Translations under genes and position numbers: made by a program
From: Clavibacter michiganensis
GTDB lineage: Bacteria > Actinomycetota > Actinomycetes > Actinomycetales > Microbacteriaceae
Direction of reading: 5' to 3'
Assembly: GCA_002150995.1 (NCBI GenBank)
Contig: MDHJ01000001.1
Coordinates: 2,046,001 to 2,110,000 of the forward strand
DNA length: 64,000 bases
In this document: in pieces, positions 26,969 through 37,015 of the stretch
How the letters are laid out: each line of letters opens with the position of its first letter
Numbering within the stretch: the first letter of the stretch is position 1
Notes under the pieces: model-generated
Database searches by the model: none
Seen by the model: the letters and a program-made list of their open reading frames with translations, nothing else
Told to the model about the DNA's origin: nothing

Positions 26969-27385
26969 ATGACGCGCCTCTCCCCCGCCGCCCCGTGGGC
27001 GACCCCCGACGACGACGCCTGGTGCCCGTGCACCGGCGGGGACCCGTACGGGGCCTGCTGCGGTCCGCTGCACCGCGGGACGACGCGGGCACCGACGGCC
27101 GAGCGGCTGATGCGGTCGCGGTTCTCGGCGTACGCGCTCGGCGACGCGGCGTACCTCGCGCGGACCTGGCACCCCTCGACCCGACCGGAGGACCTCGATC
27201 TCGACCGATCCCTCCGGTGGTACCGCCTCACGATCCACCGCACCTCGCTGGGCGGACCCGACGACGCGACGGGGGTCGTGGAGTTCACGGCGGCCTTCCG
27301 CGCCGACGGCGAGCGGGGCAGCCAGAGGGAGACGAGCCGCTTCGTCCGGCACGCAGGCGCGTGGGTCTACCTCGACGCAAGCTGA
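26969..27385 (+). CDS. YchJ/UPF0225-family zinc-binding protein
   Basis: A 138-residue protein with the N-terminal SEC-C-like cluster at Cys19, Cys21, Cys30 and Cys31 ([14 protein letters not shown]), followed by RLMRSRFSAYALGDAAYLARTWHPSTR, written here only in part, as RLMRSRFSAYALGD, which is the YchJ hallmark. A nuclear-transport-factor-2-like fold follows. ATG 26969 has GGGAGG about 9 bases upstream. The family's role is unknown. It is convergent with dhaM. Confidence 0.88.
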   Translation: MTRLSPAAPWATPDDDAWCPCTGGDPYGACCGPLHRGTTRAPTAERLMRSRFSAYALGDAAYLARTWHPSTRPEDLDLDRSLRWYRLTIHRTSLGGPDDATGVVEFTAAFRADGERGSQRETSRFVRHAGAWVYLDAS

Positions 27386-27418
27386 TCGCGGAGCGTCAGC
27401 AGGAGGGCAGCTGCGCGC

Positions 27419-28141
27419 TCACGCCTCCCCGAACCCCGAGGAGATGAGCTCCACGAGCGCGGTCACGGCCTCCTCGGCGTCGTCGCCCGTCGCCTCGACG
27501 ACGACGTGGGCGCCCCGTGTGAGCCCGAGGGCCATGACGCCGAGCAGCGAGGCCGCGTTCTGGCCGTTGACGGTGACGGCGGAGGAGAACCCGGATGCGC
27601 GCGTCACGAAGTCGGCCGCCGGCCGGGCGTGCAGCCCGTCGCGGTTGACGAGGACCGCCTCGCCGCGCACGGTGCCGGGAGCCGTCCCGGAGCCGTCGTC
27701 GCCGTGGACCGGTGAGAGCCCGGCATCCGGGTCCTGCGCGGCGTCCGCGCTCGCAGCGGAGGCGGCCGCCGCCGCGACCTCCTCGAGCGAGCCCCCGGTC
27801 TCCGCGGCGACCGCCGCGGCGACGGCGCCCTCTACCAGAGGGGCCCGGACGACGACCACGCGTGCCGCGGCATCCTCGTCGAGCAGCTCCACGGCGGTCT
27901 CGGCCGTCAGGTACGCGGATCCGAGGTCGGCGAGGACGACGACGCCGTCGCCGCCCTCCGCCGCGGCCAGCGCCGCGGTCACGACGTCGAAGCTGGTCCC
28001 GATGCCGGCGTCGTCCAGCGTCCCGTCCCCGGATCCGCCGGCCGGCACGAGCGCCACGGTCGGGGCCATCTGCCGCGCGAGGTCGACGAGGCCGCGCGCG
28101 ATGAGCGCGCTGTGGGACACGAGGACGAGTCCGACGCTCAC
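27419..28141 (-). CDS. dhaM: PTS-dependent dihydroxyacetone kinase phosphotransferase, EIIA-HPr fusion
   Basis: Phosphoryl donor of the Dha kinase. An EIIA-like domain (residues 1-130) has active His10 in GLVLVSHS; after an Ala/Asp-rich linker, an HPr domain (about 158-240) has His171 in NRDGLHARPA and the regulatory-Ser-like segment AASLLGVMALG. Unlike enterobacterial DhaM there is no enzyme I fragment. Its GTG 28141 overlaps the dhaL stop (GTGA); it is the last gene of dhaKLM. The fused HPr suggests direct phosphorylation by cellular enzyme I. Confidence 0.9.
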   Translation of the reverse strand: MSVGLVLVSHSALIARGLVDLARQMAPTVALVPAGGSGDGTLDDAGIGTSFDVVTAALAAAEGGDGVVVLADLGSAYLTAETAVELLDEDAAARVVVVRAPLVEGAVAAAVAAETGGSLEEVAAAAASAASADAAQDPDAGLSPVHGDDGSGTAPGTVRGEAVLVNRDGLHARPAADFVTRASGFSSAVTVNGQNAASLLGVMALGLTRGAHVVVEATGDDAEEAVTALVELISSGFGEA

Positions 28142-28791
28142 GACGCGGACCCGTCGGCGTCGCGCGCGGTGTCGGCAGCCGCCCGGAGGATCAGCGCCGA
28201 GGACTGCGCGCCCGGATCGCGGTGGCCGACGGCCCGCTCGCCCAGGTACGAGGCACGCCCCTTGCGGGCGACGAGGGGCTCGGTCGCCTCCGCGCCGCGC
28301 GCCGCGGCGTCCGCGGCGGCCTCGAGGGCCTCGACGGGACCGGAGCCGCCGACGGCCACGGTCCGGGCGGCCTCGGCCGCGGGACCCCACGCGTCCACCA
28401 TGGTCTTGTCGCCGCGCTCGGCCTTGCCGCGCAGCACGATGCCGCCGAGCGCCGCCTCGAGCAGGTCGGCGACGGCGTCCGCGTCCAGGTCGTCGCGTCC
28501 TGCGACGGCGCCGGAGGCCTTGAGGTACGCCGTGCCGAGCAGTGGGCCGGACGCGCCTCCGACCGTGGAGATGAGCGTGGTCGCGACGGTCTTCAGGACG
28601 TCGGCCGGGGTGGCGTCGGAGGCGAGGCCCAGGAGCTTCTCCGCCACCGCGCTGAAGCCGCGGTCCAGGTTCTCGCCATGGTCGCCGTCGCCGATCTCGC
28701 GATCGAGGGTGATGAGCTCACCCCGCTGGTCGGCCACGACGCGCGCCGTCTCCGTGGCCCAGGCCACGACCCATCCGGTCCCGAGTGCCAT
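28138..28791 (-). CDS. dhaL: Dihydroxyacetone kinase subunit DhaL
   Basis: ADP-binding subunit that relays phosphate from DhaM to dihydroxyacetone on DhaK. It has 217 residues. The metal-nucleotide site is LDREIGDGDHGENLDRG, with the three Asp residues of the family; TVGGASGPLLGTAYL and KAERGDKTMVDAWGPA are also diagnostic. It sits 3 bases after dhaK. Confidence 0.95.
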   Translation of the reverse strand: MALGTGWVVAWATETARVVADQRGELITLDREIGDGDHGENLDRGFSAVAEKLLGLASDATPADVLKTVATTLISTVGGASGPLLGTAYLKASGAVAGRDDLDADAVADLLEAALGGIVLRGKAERGDKTMVDAWGPAAEAARTVAVGGSGPVEALEAAADAAARGAEATEPLVARKGRASYLGERAVGHRDPGAQSSALILRAAADTARDADGSAS

Positions 28792-28794
28792 CGA

Positions 28795-29796
<1,002 letters not shown>

Positions 29797-30004
29797 GGCC
29801 GGCTCCTCGCGGGTCTCGGGCGGCGGACGTCAGCCGCGCATCCGAGCCGGATCGAGGACGGGACTCGGTCGGCGGCGACTCGGGTGTCCGGCCAACATAC
29901 GCCCGCGGGGAGGTCGTCCGACAGCCCCGGCCCGACCCTCCCGCGGGGCAGGGATCCGCATGTCCACGCTGACCGCGGCGTCGGGATCGGCGCGGTCCCG
30001 GCAC

Positions 30005-30010
30005 TAGATT
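30005..30010 (+). promoter_or_regulatory. Possible -10 element for glpF-glpK
   Basis: TAGATT lies 64 bases before the glpF start in the dhaK-glpF gap. The -35 region is not recognisable. On the opposite strand TATGTT near 29896 could serve dhaK. The rest of the gap is featureless G/C-rich sequence. Confidence 0.3.
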
Positions 30011-30073
30011 GGTCGGACCGCGACGACGCGGCAGAGGCCGCCCCGCCTCGACGAACGATGGGAGCACCACGCA

Positions 30074-30826
30074 GTGGATCTTGGAGTCATATTCCTCTCG
30101 GAGACGGTGGGCACAGCCCTCCTGGTCCTCCTCGGATGCGGAGTCGTGGCGAACGTCGCGCTCATCAAGTCGAAGGGGCTCGCCGGCGGCACCCTGATGG
30201 TCAACTTCGGCTGGGGCCTCGCGGTCTTCGCCGGTGTCACCGTCTCGTACGCGTCCGGGGCGCACCTCAACCCGGCCGTCACCCTCGGCCTCCTCTCCGC
30301 CGGGAAGATCGAGGACGTCGCGAGCGTGCCGGTCTACATCCTCGCCCAGATGGTCGGAGCGATCATCGGCGCCGTCTTCTGCTGGCTGGCCTACAAGCAG
30401 CACTTCGACGAGGAGCCCGACGCGGCCACCAAGCTCGGCGTGTTCTCGACCGGCCCGTCCATCCGCAGCTACGGCTGGAACCTCGTCACGGAGATCATCG
30501 GCACCTTCGTGCTCGTCATCGTGATCCTCGGCTTCAGCCTCGCGAACAATCCCGACGCGGACGCCTCCACGCCCGCCGGCCTCTCGGCCCTCGGCGCGAT
30601 CCCCGTCGCCCTCCTCGTGGTCGGCATCGGCGCCTCCCTCGGCGGGCCGACCGGCTACGCCATCAACCCCGCCCGCGACCTCGGACCCCGCATCGCGCAC
30701 GCGTTCCTGCCCATCAAGGGCAAGGGCGCCAGCGACTGGTCCTACGCCTGGGTCCCGGTCGTCGGTCCCGCCATCGGCGGCGTGCTCGCGGGCCTCGCGT
30801 CCTACGCGCTGCTCCCCATCCTCTAG
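30074..30826 (+). CDS. glpF: Glycerol uptake facilitator (aquaglyceroporin)
   Basis: MIP-family channel of 250 residues with six membrane segments and the two half-helix NPA motifs at 66-68 (HLNPAVT) and 198-200 (AINPARD). The Asp after the second NPA-Arg favours a glycerol facilitator over a water channel. It starts at GTG 30074 with GGGAG upstream. glpK follows after 27 bases, so imported glycerol would be trapped immediately by phosphorylation. Confidence 0.95.
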   Translation: MDLGVIFLSETVGTALLVLLGCGVVANVALIKSKGLAGGTLMVNFGWGLAVFAGVTVSYASGAHLNPAVTLGLLSAGKIEDVASVPVYILAQMVGAIIGAVFCWLAYKQHFDEEPDAATKLGVFSTGPSIRSYGWNLVTEIIGTFVLVIVILGFSLANNPDADASTPAGLSALGAIPVALLVVGIGASLGGPTGYAINPARDLGPRIAHAFLPIKGKGASDWSYAWVPVVGPAIGGVLAGLASYALLPIL

Positions 30827-30853
30827 AACCCTCGACCCACAAGGAGAGACCAC

Positions 30854-32371
30854 ATGAGCGAGAAGTACATCGTCGCCATCGACCAGGGCACCACCAGCAC
30901 GCGGGCCATCGTCTTCGATCACAGCGGATCGATCGTGTCCACCGGCCAGCTCGAGCACGAGCAGATCTTCCCCCGTGCCGGCTGGGTGGAGCACGACGCG
31001 ATGGAGATCTGGCGCAACACGCGCGAGGTCATCGGCCAGGCCCTGTCCAAGGCCGACATCACGCGCCACGACGTCGAGGCGGTGGGCATCACCAATCAGC
31101 GCGAGACCGCCGTCGTATGGGACCGGACCACGGGCAAGCCCGTCTACAACGCCATCGTCTGGCAGGACACCCGCACGCAGAAGATCGTCGACCGCCTCGC
31201 GGCCGACGGCGGCGTCGAGCGGTTCAAGCCCACCGTCGGGCTGCCCCTCGCGACCTACTTCTCGGGGACCAAGATCGTGTGGATCCTCGAGAACGTCGAC
31301 GGGGCGCGGGAGAAGGCCGAGGCCGGCGACCTGATGTTCGGCACGACCGACACCTGGGTCCTCTGGAACCTCACGGGCGGCACGGACGGCGGCGTGCACG
31401 TCACCGACGTCACGAACGCCTCCCGCACGCTCTTCATGGACCTCGAGACCCTGCAGTGGGACGACGAGATCCTGAAGGCGTTCGACGTCCCCCGCTCGAT
31501 GCTCCCCGAGATCAAGAGCTCCTCCGAGGTCTACGGCACGGTCGAGTCCTCGAGCCTCCTCCGCGAGGTGCCCATCGCGGGCATCCTGGGCGACCAGCAG
31601 GCGGCCACCTTCGGCCAGGCGGCGTTCGACCAGGGCGAGTCGAAGAACACCTACGGCACCGGCAACTTCCTGATCTTCAACACCGGCACGGACATCATCC
31701 ACTCGCAGAACGGCCTCCTCACGACGCTCGGCTACAAGCTGGGCGACGCGGAGCCGCACTACGCGCTCGAGGGCTCCATCGCCGTCACCGGCTCGCTCGT
31801 GCAGTGGATGCGCGACAACCTCGGCCTCGTGTCGAGCGCCGCGGAGATCGAGACGCTCGCCGCCACGGTCGAGGACAACGGCGGCGTGTACTTCGTCCCC
31901 GCGTTCTCCGGCCTCTTCGCGCCGTACTGGCGCTCGGATGCGCGCGGCGCGCTCGTCGGCCTCACGCGCTACGTCAACAAGGGCCACATCGCCCGAGCCG
32001 CGCTGGAGGCCACCGCCTTCCAGACGCGCGAGGTGCTGGACGCGGTCAACGCCGACTCCGGCGTCGACCTCACGGAGCTGAAGGTCGACGGCGGCATGAT
32101 CGCCAACAACCTGCTGATGCAGTTCCAGGCCGACATCCTCGGCGTGCCCGTCGTCCGGCCCGTCGTCGCGGAGACCACCGCGCTCGGCGCCGCCTACGCG
32201 GCCGGCCTCGCCGTCGGATTCTGGAAGGACCTCGACGACCTCCGCCAGAACTGGCAGGAGGACAGCCGCTGGACGCCCGACATGGACGACGCCGAGCGCG
32301 AGCGCCAGCTGCGCCTCTGGAAGAAGGCCGTCACGAAGACCTTCGACTGGGTCGACGACGACGTGCAGTAG
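30854..32371 (+). CDS. glpK: Glycerol kinase
   Basis: FGGY-family kinase of 505 residues that makes glycerol-3-phosphate. The phosphate loop [13 protein letters not shown] lies near the N-terminus; [10 protein letters not shown] and [14 protein letters not shown] are further family motifs. AAGGAG precedes the ATG. It lies with glpF and feeds GlpD. Family members in low-GC Gram-positives are activated by HPr phosphorylation; I cannot tell whether that applies here. Confidence 0.97.
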   Translation: MSEKYIVAIDQGTTSTRAIVFDHSGSIVSTGQLEHEQIFPRAGWVEHDAMEIWRNTREVIGQALSKADITRHDVEAVGITNQRETAVVWDRTTGKPVYNAIVWQDTRTQKIVDRLAADGGVERFKPTVGLPLATYFSGTKIVWILENVDGAREKAEAGDLMFGTTDTWVLWNLTGGTDGGVHVTDVTNASRTLFMDLETLQWDDEILKAFDVPRSMLPEIKSSSEVYGTVESSSLLREVPIAGILGDQQAATFGQAAFDQGESKNTYGTGNFLIFNTGTDIIHSQNGLLTTLGYKLGDAEPHYALEGSIAVTGSLVQWMRDNLGLVSSAAEIETLAATVEDNGGVYFVPAFSGLFAPYWRSDARGALVGLTRYVNKGHIARAALEATAFQTREVLDAVNADSGVDLTELKVDGGMIANNLLMQFQADILGVPVVRPVVAETTALGAAYAAGLAVGFWKDLDDLRQNWQEDSRWTPDMDDAERERQLRLWKKAVTKTFDWVDDDVQ

Positions 32372-32389
32372 ACCTCACCCGTCACGACA

Positions 32390-32422
32390 GCACGCCCCGT
32401 CTCCTCGTGAGGCGGGGCGTGC
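32390..32422 (+). terminator. Strong hairpin terminator after glpK
   Basis: Arms at 32390-32403 and 32409-32422 pair over 14 positions (GCACGCCCCG core, one wobble) around a 5-base loop, 19 bases beyond the glpK stop. It also faces the end of the convergent SRAP gene. Confidence 0.85.
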
Positions 32423-32463
32423 GTCGTCGTGGACGGCGCTCCCGCCCTCCTCGAGCGCGGGCC

Positions 32464-33210
32464 CTACAGGAGCGTCGGCTGCACGTCGGGGCCGGGAGCG
32501 TCGTCGAGGGGCGCGACGAGGTCCGGGCCGTCGTTGCGGACGCTGTTCACCCGTCGGCTGACCGGACGCGGCACGAGGCGCGGCTCCGGGAGGGACCCCA
32601 GGAGGTGCCGGACGTCGTCCACGGCCACCGTCTGCGCGTCCAGCCAGTCGTCCAGGCGGTCGCGGGGGACGATCACCGGCGTCCGGTCGTGGATGTGCCC
32701 GAGCGCGTCGCTCGCGGCCGACGTGATGATGGCGAGGCTCCGCAGCCACGCGCCCGGCTCGCCGTCGGGGATCGCGGGATCGCGCCAGTGCTCGTACACG
32801 GCCGCGAACGCCAGGGGCCGCTCGTCCTCCCCGTGCAGGTACACGGGCTGCTTGCCGCCCGACGTCACCTGCCACTCGTAGTAGCCGTCGGCCGGCACGA
32901 TCGCTCGGCGCGTGAGGACCGCGCGGCGGAAGGTCGGCTTCTCGGTCACCGTCTCGATGCGCGCGTTGATGAGCGGCGCGCCCTGGACGGCCTTCGCCCA
33001 CTGCGGCACGATCCCCCACCTCGCGGCGGTCAGCACGCGACGCACCGGGGCGTCCGCCTCGCCGTGCGGACGACGGTCCGCGATCATCCGCACGGTCGTG
33101 GTCGGCGCCACGTTCCATGACGGAGCCCGGTCCTCGCCCTCGACGTCGTCCACCGACCAGTCGCCGACGAGGTCGCCCGTCGCACGTGCCACCACGAATC
33201 TCCCGCACAT
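32464..33210 (-). CDS. SRAP-family (YedK/HMCES) abasic-site DNA-protein crosslinker
   Basis: A 248-residue protein beginning MCGRF, where Cys2 becomes the catalytic N-terminal residue that bonds to abasic sites in single-stranded DNA. The start at ATG 33210 is fixed by this motif even though the frame is open further upstream. Other family motifs are PSWNVAPTTTVRMI, NARIETV, IVPADGYYEW and HDRTPVIV. It shields abasic sites at replication forks. It is convergent with glpK and stands alone before trpD. Confidence 0.93.
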   Translation of the reverse strand: MCGRFVVARATGDLVGDWSVDDVEGEDRAPSWNVAPTTTVRMIADRRPHGEADAPVRRVLTAARWGIVPQWAKAVQGAPLINARIETVTEKPTFRRAVLTRRAIVPADGYYEWQVTSGGKQPVYLHGEDERPLAFAAVYEHWRDPAIPDGEPGAWLRSLAIITSAASDALGHIHDRTPVIVPRDRLDDWLDAQTVAVDDVRHLLGSLPEPRLVPRPVSRRVNSVRNDGPDLVAPLDDAPGPDVQPTLL

Positions 33211-33259
33211 GCGACCAGTATCCGCCGCACCCCGGCAGCGCTCGAGCGCAGGCCGCCGA

Positions 33260-34315
33260 TCAGGCGCGCGTGGCGGCCGCCCACTCCTCGAGCTTCGCAG
33301 CGGCACGCCCGGAGTCCACCGCGTCGGCCGAGACGGCCAGCTTCTCCCGCAGCCGGCGCGCCATGGGCTGCTGCACGCGCGTCGGATCGTCCATGAGGTC
33401 GAACGCCTCGAGCCCGGCCGCCGCGTTCAGCAGCACGACGTCCCGCTGGGGCCCGTGCTCGCCGGCGAGCACGCGGCGGATCACGGCCGCGTTCTGCTCC
33501 GGGCCCTCGCCGAGGAGCGCCTCGATGGGGGCGCGCGGGATGCCGAGCTCGAGCGGGTCGAGGTCGTGCTCCGTCACCGCGCCGCGGCTCACCTCCCAGA
33601 TGTGGCTGTGACCGGTGGTGGTCAGCTTGTCGATGCCGTCGTCGCCGCGGTAGACGAGCGCGGTCGCGCCGCGCGTGCGGAACACGCCCACCATGAGGGG
33701 CACGCGCGAGAGGTCCGCGACGCCGACGGCGGACGCCTCGGGACGCGCCGGGTTGCAGAGCGGTCCCAGGACGTTGAAGAGCGTCGAGATGCCGAGCTCG
33801 CTCCGCGTGGCCGACGCGTGGCGGAAGCCCGGGTGGAACAGGGCCGCGTGCGCGAACGTGATCCCCGTCTCGCGCAGCACCTCCGCGACCCGCGTCGGGG
33901 TGATCGTGAGGTCGACCCCGAGGGCGGTGAGCACGTCCGACGCCCCCGACGAGCTGCTCGCGGCCCGGTTGCCGTGCTTGATGACGGGCACCCCGGCCGA
34001 CGCGGCGATGACGGACGCCACCGAGGAGATGTTGAGGACGGCGCCGTAAGGGTCCCCTCCCGTGCCCACGATGTCGAGCGCACGGGGATCGGCGTCGAGC
34101 GGCACCGCGTCCTCGAGCACCGCGTCGCGGAAGCCGACGATCTCGTCGACGGTCTCCCCGGAGGCCCTCAGGGCCACGAGGAGCCCGCCCAGCTGCGCGG
34201 ATGTGGCCTCTCCGCGCATGACCTGCCGCATGGCCCAGGTCGACTCCGCGACGGAGAGGTGGCGGCCCTCGATCAGGGTCGTGATGAGGGCGGGCCAGGT
34301 CGGGACGGAGGGCAT
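33260..34315 (-). CDS. trpD: Anthranilate phosphoribosyltransferase
   Basis: Second step of tryptophan synthesis: anthranilate plus PRPP gives phosphoribosyl-anthranilate. It has 351 residues from ATG 34315. PRPP-binding motif DIVGTGGD, then [24 protein letters not shown] (cited only by its ends), metal-binding ELDL-type region and [10 protein letters not shown] are present. It is isolated from other trp genes in the window and divergent from ctaE, an arrangement seen in other actinobacteria. Confidence 0.95.
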   Translation of the reverse strand: MPSVPTWPALITTLIEGRHLSVAESTWAMRQVMRGEATSAQLGGLLVALRASGETVDEIVGFRDAVLEDAVPLDADPRALDIVGTGGDPYGAVLNISSVASVIAASAGVPVIKHGNRAASSSSGASDVLTALGVDLTITPTRVAEVLRETGITFAHAALFHPGFRHASATRSELGISTLFNVLGPLCNPARPEASAVGVADLSRVPLMVGVFRTRGATALVYRGDDGIDKLTTTGHSHIWEVSRGAVTEHDLDPLELGIPRAPIEALLGEGPEQNAAVIRRVLAGEHGPQRDVVLLNAAAGLEAFDLMDDPTRVQQPMARRLREKLAVSADAVDSGRAAAKLEEWAAATRA

Positions 34316-34394
34316 GCGGATCAGCCTAACGAGAGGCTGGACGGGATCTCACGGGCGGCCGGGGTGGGCGTCGGCGTCGTCCGCCTGGGACATA

Positions 34395-35033
34395 ATGGAA
34401 CCTGTGACGACGACCTCAATCTCCCCAGCATCTACCGCGCCGGTGGTGAACCGACCGAACACGGTCGCCGTCGGCACCATCGTGTGGCTCGGAAGCGAGG
34501 TGATGTTCTTCGCGGGCCTGTTCGCGATCTACTTCACCCTGCGTTCGACGTCCGGCGCCCTCTGGGAGTTCGAGGCGGGCCGCCTGAACGTGCCCTTCTC
34601 CCTCGTGAACACGCTCATCCTCGTGTCGAGCTCGTTCACCTGCCAGTTCGGCGTGTTCGCCGCCGAGCGCCTCCAGGCCCGCGCCACGGGATGGAAGCCG
34701 AGCCAGTGGGGCACGGTCGAGTGGTTCTTCCTCACCTACGCACTCGGTGCGGTCTTCGTCGTCGGCCAGATCTTCGAGTACGCGACCCTCGTCACCGAGG
34801 GCATCACGCTCAGCAGCAACGCCTACGGCTCGGCGTTCTACATGACCACGGGCTTCCACGGCCTCCACGTCACCGGCGGCCTGATCGCCTTCCTCCTCGT
34901 CATCGGGCGCATCTACGCCGTCCGGTCGATGGGGCATCGGGAGGCCACCAGCGCCATCGTCGTGTCCTACTACTGGCACTTCGTCGACGTCGTCTGGATC
35001 GGGCTCTTCCTGGTCATCTACGTCCTCAAATAG
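34395..35033 (+). CDS. ctaE: Cytochrome c oxidase subunit III (aa3 type)
   Basis: A 212-residue subunit with five membrane segments. Family motifs include [26 protein letters not shown] and [16 protein letters not shown] use ATG 34395; a GTG at 34404 is also possible as no strong ribosome-binding site is present. It heads ctaE-qcrC-qcrA-qcrB, the usual actinobacterial order, 26 bases ahead of qcrC. Confidence 0.95.
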   Translation: MEPVTTTSISPASTAPVVNRPNTVAVGTIVWLGSEVMFFAGLFAIYFTLRSTSGALWEFEAGRLNVPFSLVNTLILVSSSFTCQFGVFAAERLQARATGWKPSQWGTVEWFFLTYALGAVFVVGQIFEYATLVTEGITLSSNAYGSAFYMTTGFHGLHVTGGLIAFLLVIGRIYAVRSMGHREATSAIVVSYYWHFVDVVWIGLFLVIYVLK

Positions 35034-35059
35034 CACCGAGCGGGAGCATCGAACACAGC

Positions 35060-35860
35060 ATGAGCACCAAGACAGCACGCGCCCGTCGCACCGGTCGGCG
35101 CAGCCCCCTGACGACCGTCGCCCTCCTCGCCATCGGCCTGCTCTTCACGGGCGGCGCCTACGCGCTGATCCAGACGGGCACCGCGTCGGCCGAGGTCGAC
35201 CTCAAGTCCGCGCAGACCATCGACGAGGGCCAGAAGCTCTTCGGCTCCAACTGCGCCACCTGCCATGGCATGGACGCGACCGGCACCGGCGTCGCCCCCA
35301 GCCTCATCGGCGTAGGCGCCGCGTCCGTCGACTTCCAGGTCGGCACCGGCCGCATGCCGCTGCAGGCCACCACGGTCCAGGCCGAGGAGAAGCCGACGCA
35401 GTTCACGGACACGCAGGTGAAGGAGCTGGCCGCCTACGTCGCGTCCCTGGCCCCCGGCCCCGCCATCCCGGACAGCCAGTACCTCGACGGCGAAGGGGAC
35501 GCGGCGAACGGCGCCGAGCTCTTCCGCATCAACTGCGCCATGTGCCACAACGTCGCCGCGGCCGGAGGCGCCCTCACCGAGGGCAAGTTCGCCCCCAGCC
35601 TCGAGGGCGTGGCTCCCGTCCACATCTACGAGGCCATGGTCACCGGCCCGCAGAACATGCCGGTCTTCAACGACACCAACATCTCCCCCGAGGACAAGCG
35701 CGACATCATCACGTCGCTGCAGTACATCGAGGAGAACAGCACGGTCGGCGGCGCGAACCTCGGCGGGCTCGGCCCGGTCTCCGAGGGGCTCTTCATGTGG
35801 ATCTTCGGCCTCGGCGGCATCGTCGCCCTGACCGTGTGGCTCACGGCCCGGTCCAACTGA
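35060..35860 (+). CDS. qcrC: Diheme cytochrome c subunit of the bc1 complex
   Basis: A 266-residue membrane-anchored protein with an N-terminal membrane segment (about 16-38), two heme-binding motifs CATCH (65-69) and CAMCH (159-163), and a C-terminal membrane helix (WIFGLGGIVALTVWL). The two hemes replace a soluble cytochrome c and wire bc1 directly to the aa3 oxidase. It lies between ctaE and qcrA. Confidence 0.96.
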   Translation: MSTKTARARRTGRRSPLTTVALLAIGLLFTGGAYALIQTGTASAEVDLKSAQTIDEGQKLFGSNCATCHGMDATGTGVAPSLIGVGAASVDFQVGTGRMPLQATTVQAEEKPTQFTDTQVKELAAYVASLAPGPAIPDSQYLDGEGDAANGAELFRINCAMCHNVAAAGGALTEGKFAPSLEGVAPVHIYEAMVTGPQNMPVFNDTNISPEDKRDIITSLQYIEENSTVGGANLGGLGPVSEGLFMWIFGLGGIVALTVWLTARSN

Positions 35861-35905
35861 CGCCCGCATCGATGACCTGCACCAGAACACCAGAGAGGCA
35901 CGCAC

Positions 35906-37015
35906 ATGGCACACGACGATAAGGACGAGTCGGGCGTCGTCCCCGCGGGCTACGACGCCGGCGAGCTCGAGCCAGCCGGCCGTGACGTCGTGCTCGCCGG
36001 CGGCACCGCCGTCGCCACACGCGACGCCTTCCAGAACCCGGGCTTCCCGGAGCACCGCCTCCGCGTCACCGACAAGGACCCGAAGAAGGCGAAGACCGCC
36101 GAGCGCGTCGTCTACACCTGGTTCTACCTGTCGATAGTCGGCAGCGTCTTCGCGATCGGCGCCTACTTCGGCTTCCCGATCTACGCGGACGACCCGGGCA
36201 GCGTGCGACTCAACAACCTGTTCCTCGGGGTCGGCATCGCGCTGGCGCTCCTGAGCCTCGGCATCGGCGCCATCCACTGGTCGAAGGCGCTCATGAGCGA
36301 CCACGAGCTGATCGACGAGCGCCACCCGCAGGGCGGTTCGCCGGCCACGCAGGCGCGCGCAGTCGAGATCTTCGCGCAGGCGAACGAGGAGTCCGGCTTT
36401 GGCCGCCGCTCCCTCATCCGCAACAGCCTGATCGGCGCACTCGTCGCCTTCCCGCTCCCGGCCGTGGTCCTGTTCCGCGACCTGTACCCGGGGAGCGCCG
36501 AGGAGCCCGCGTCGGCCCTCAGCCACACGCTGTGGAAGAAGGGCGAGGTGCTGACCCGCGACCCCTCCGGCACGCCCATCAGGGCGTCGGACGTCACCAT
36601 CGGCTCCGCCTTCCACGTCATCCCGGCCTCCCTCATGGAGCTCGAGGAGGGCAAGCTCGAGGAGAAGGCCAAGGCCGCGGTGCTCCTCATGCGCCTGCGT
36701 CCGGAGGACCTCATCGAGGCGCCCGACCGCAAGGGCTGGTCCTATGACGGGATCGTCGCCTACTCCAAGGTCTGCACGCACGTGGGTTGCCCGGTGGCGC
36801 TCTACGAGCAGCAGACCCACCACCTGCTCTGCCCCTGCCACCAGTCCCAGTTCGACGTGACCAACCACTGCGAGGTCATCTTCGGACCGGCCAAGCGGCC
36901 CCTGCCGCAGCTGCCCATCGCCGTCAACGACGAGGGCTACCTCATTGCACAGAGTGATTTCACCGAGCCCGTAGGGGCGAGTTTCTGGGAGCGTCGTGGT
37001 GACTACAACAGCTGA
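35906..37015 (+). CDS. qcrA: Rieske iron-sulfur subunit of the bc1 complex
   Basis: A 369-residue protein with three membrane segments in the N-terminal half, as in other actinobacterial QcrA, and a C-terminal Rieske domain with CTHVGC and CPCHQS binding the 2Fe-2S cluster. It begins MAHDDKDES with an AGAGAGG-like site upstream. Its end overlaps the qcrB start by 20 bases. Confidence 0.96.
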   Translation: MAHDDKDESGVVPAGYDAGELEPAGRDVVLAGGTAVATRDAFQNPGFPEHRLRVTDKDPKKAKTAERVVYTWFYLSIVGSVFAIGAYFGFPIYADDPGSVRLNNLFLGVGIALALLSLGIGAIHWSKALMSDHELIDERHPQGGSPATQARAVEIFAQANEESGFGRRSLIRNSLIGALVAFPLPAVVLFRDLYPGSAEEPASALSHTLWKKGEVLTRDPSGTPIRASDVTIGSAFHVIPASLMELEEGKLEEKAKAAVLLMRLRPEDLIEAPDRKGWSYDGIVAYSKVCTHVGCPVALYEQQTHHLLCPCHQSQFDVTNHCEVIFGPAKRPLPQLPIAVNDEGYLIAQSDFTEPVGASFWERRGDYNS

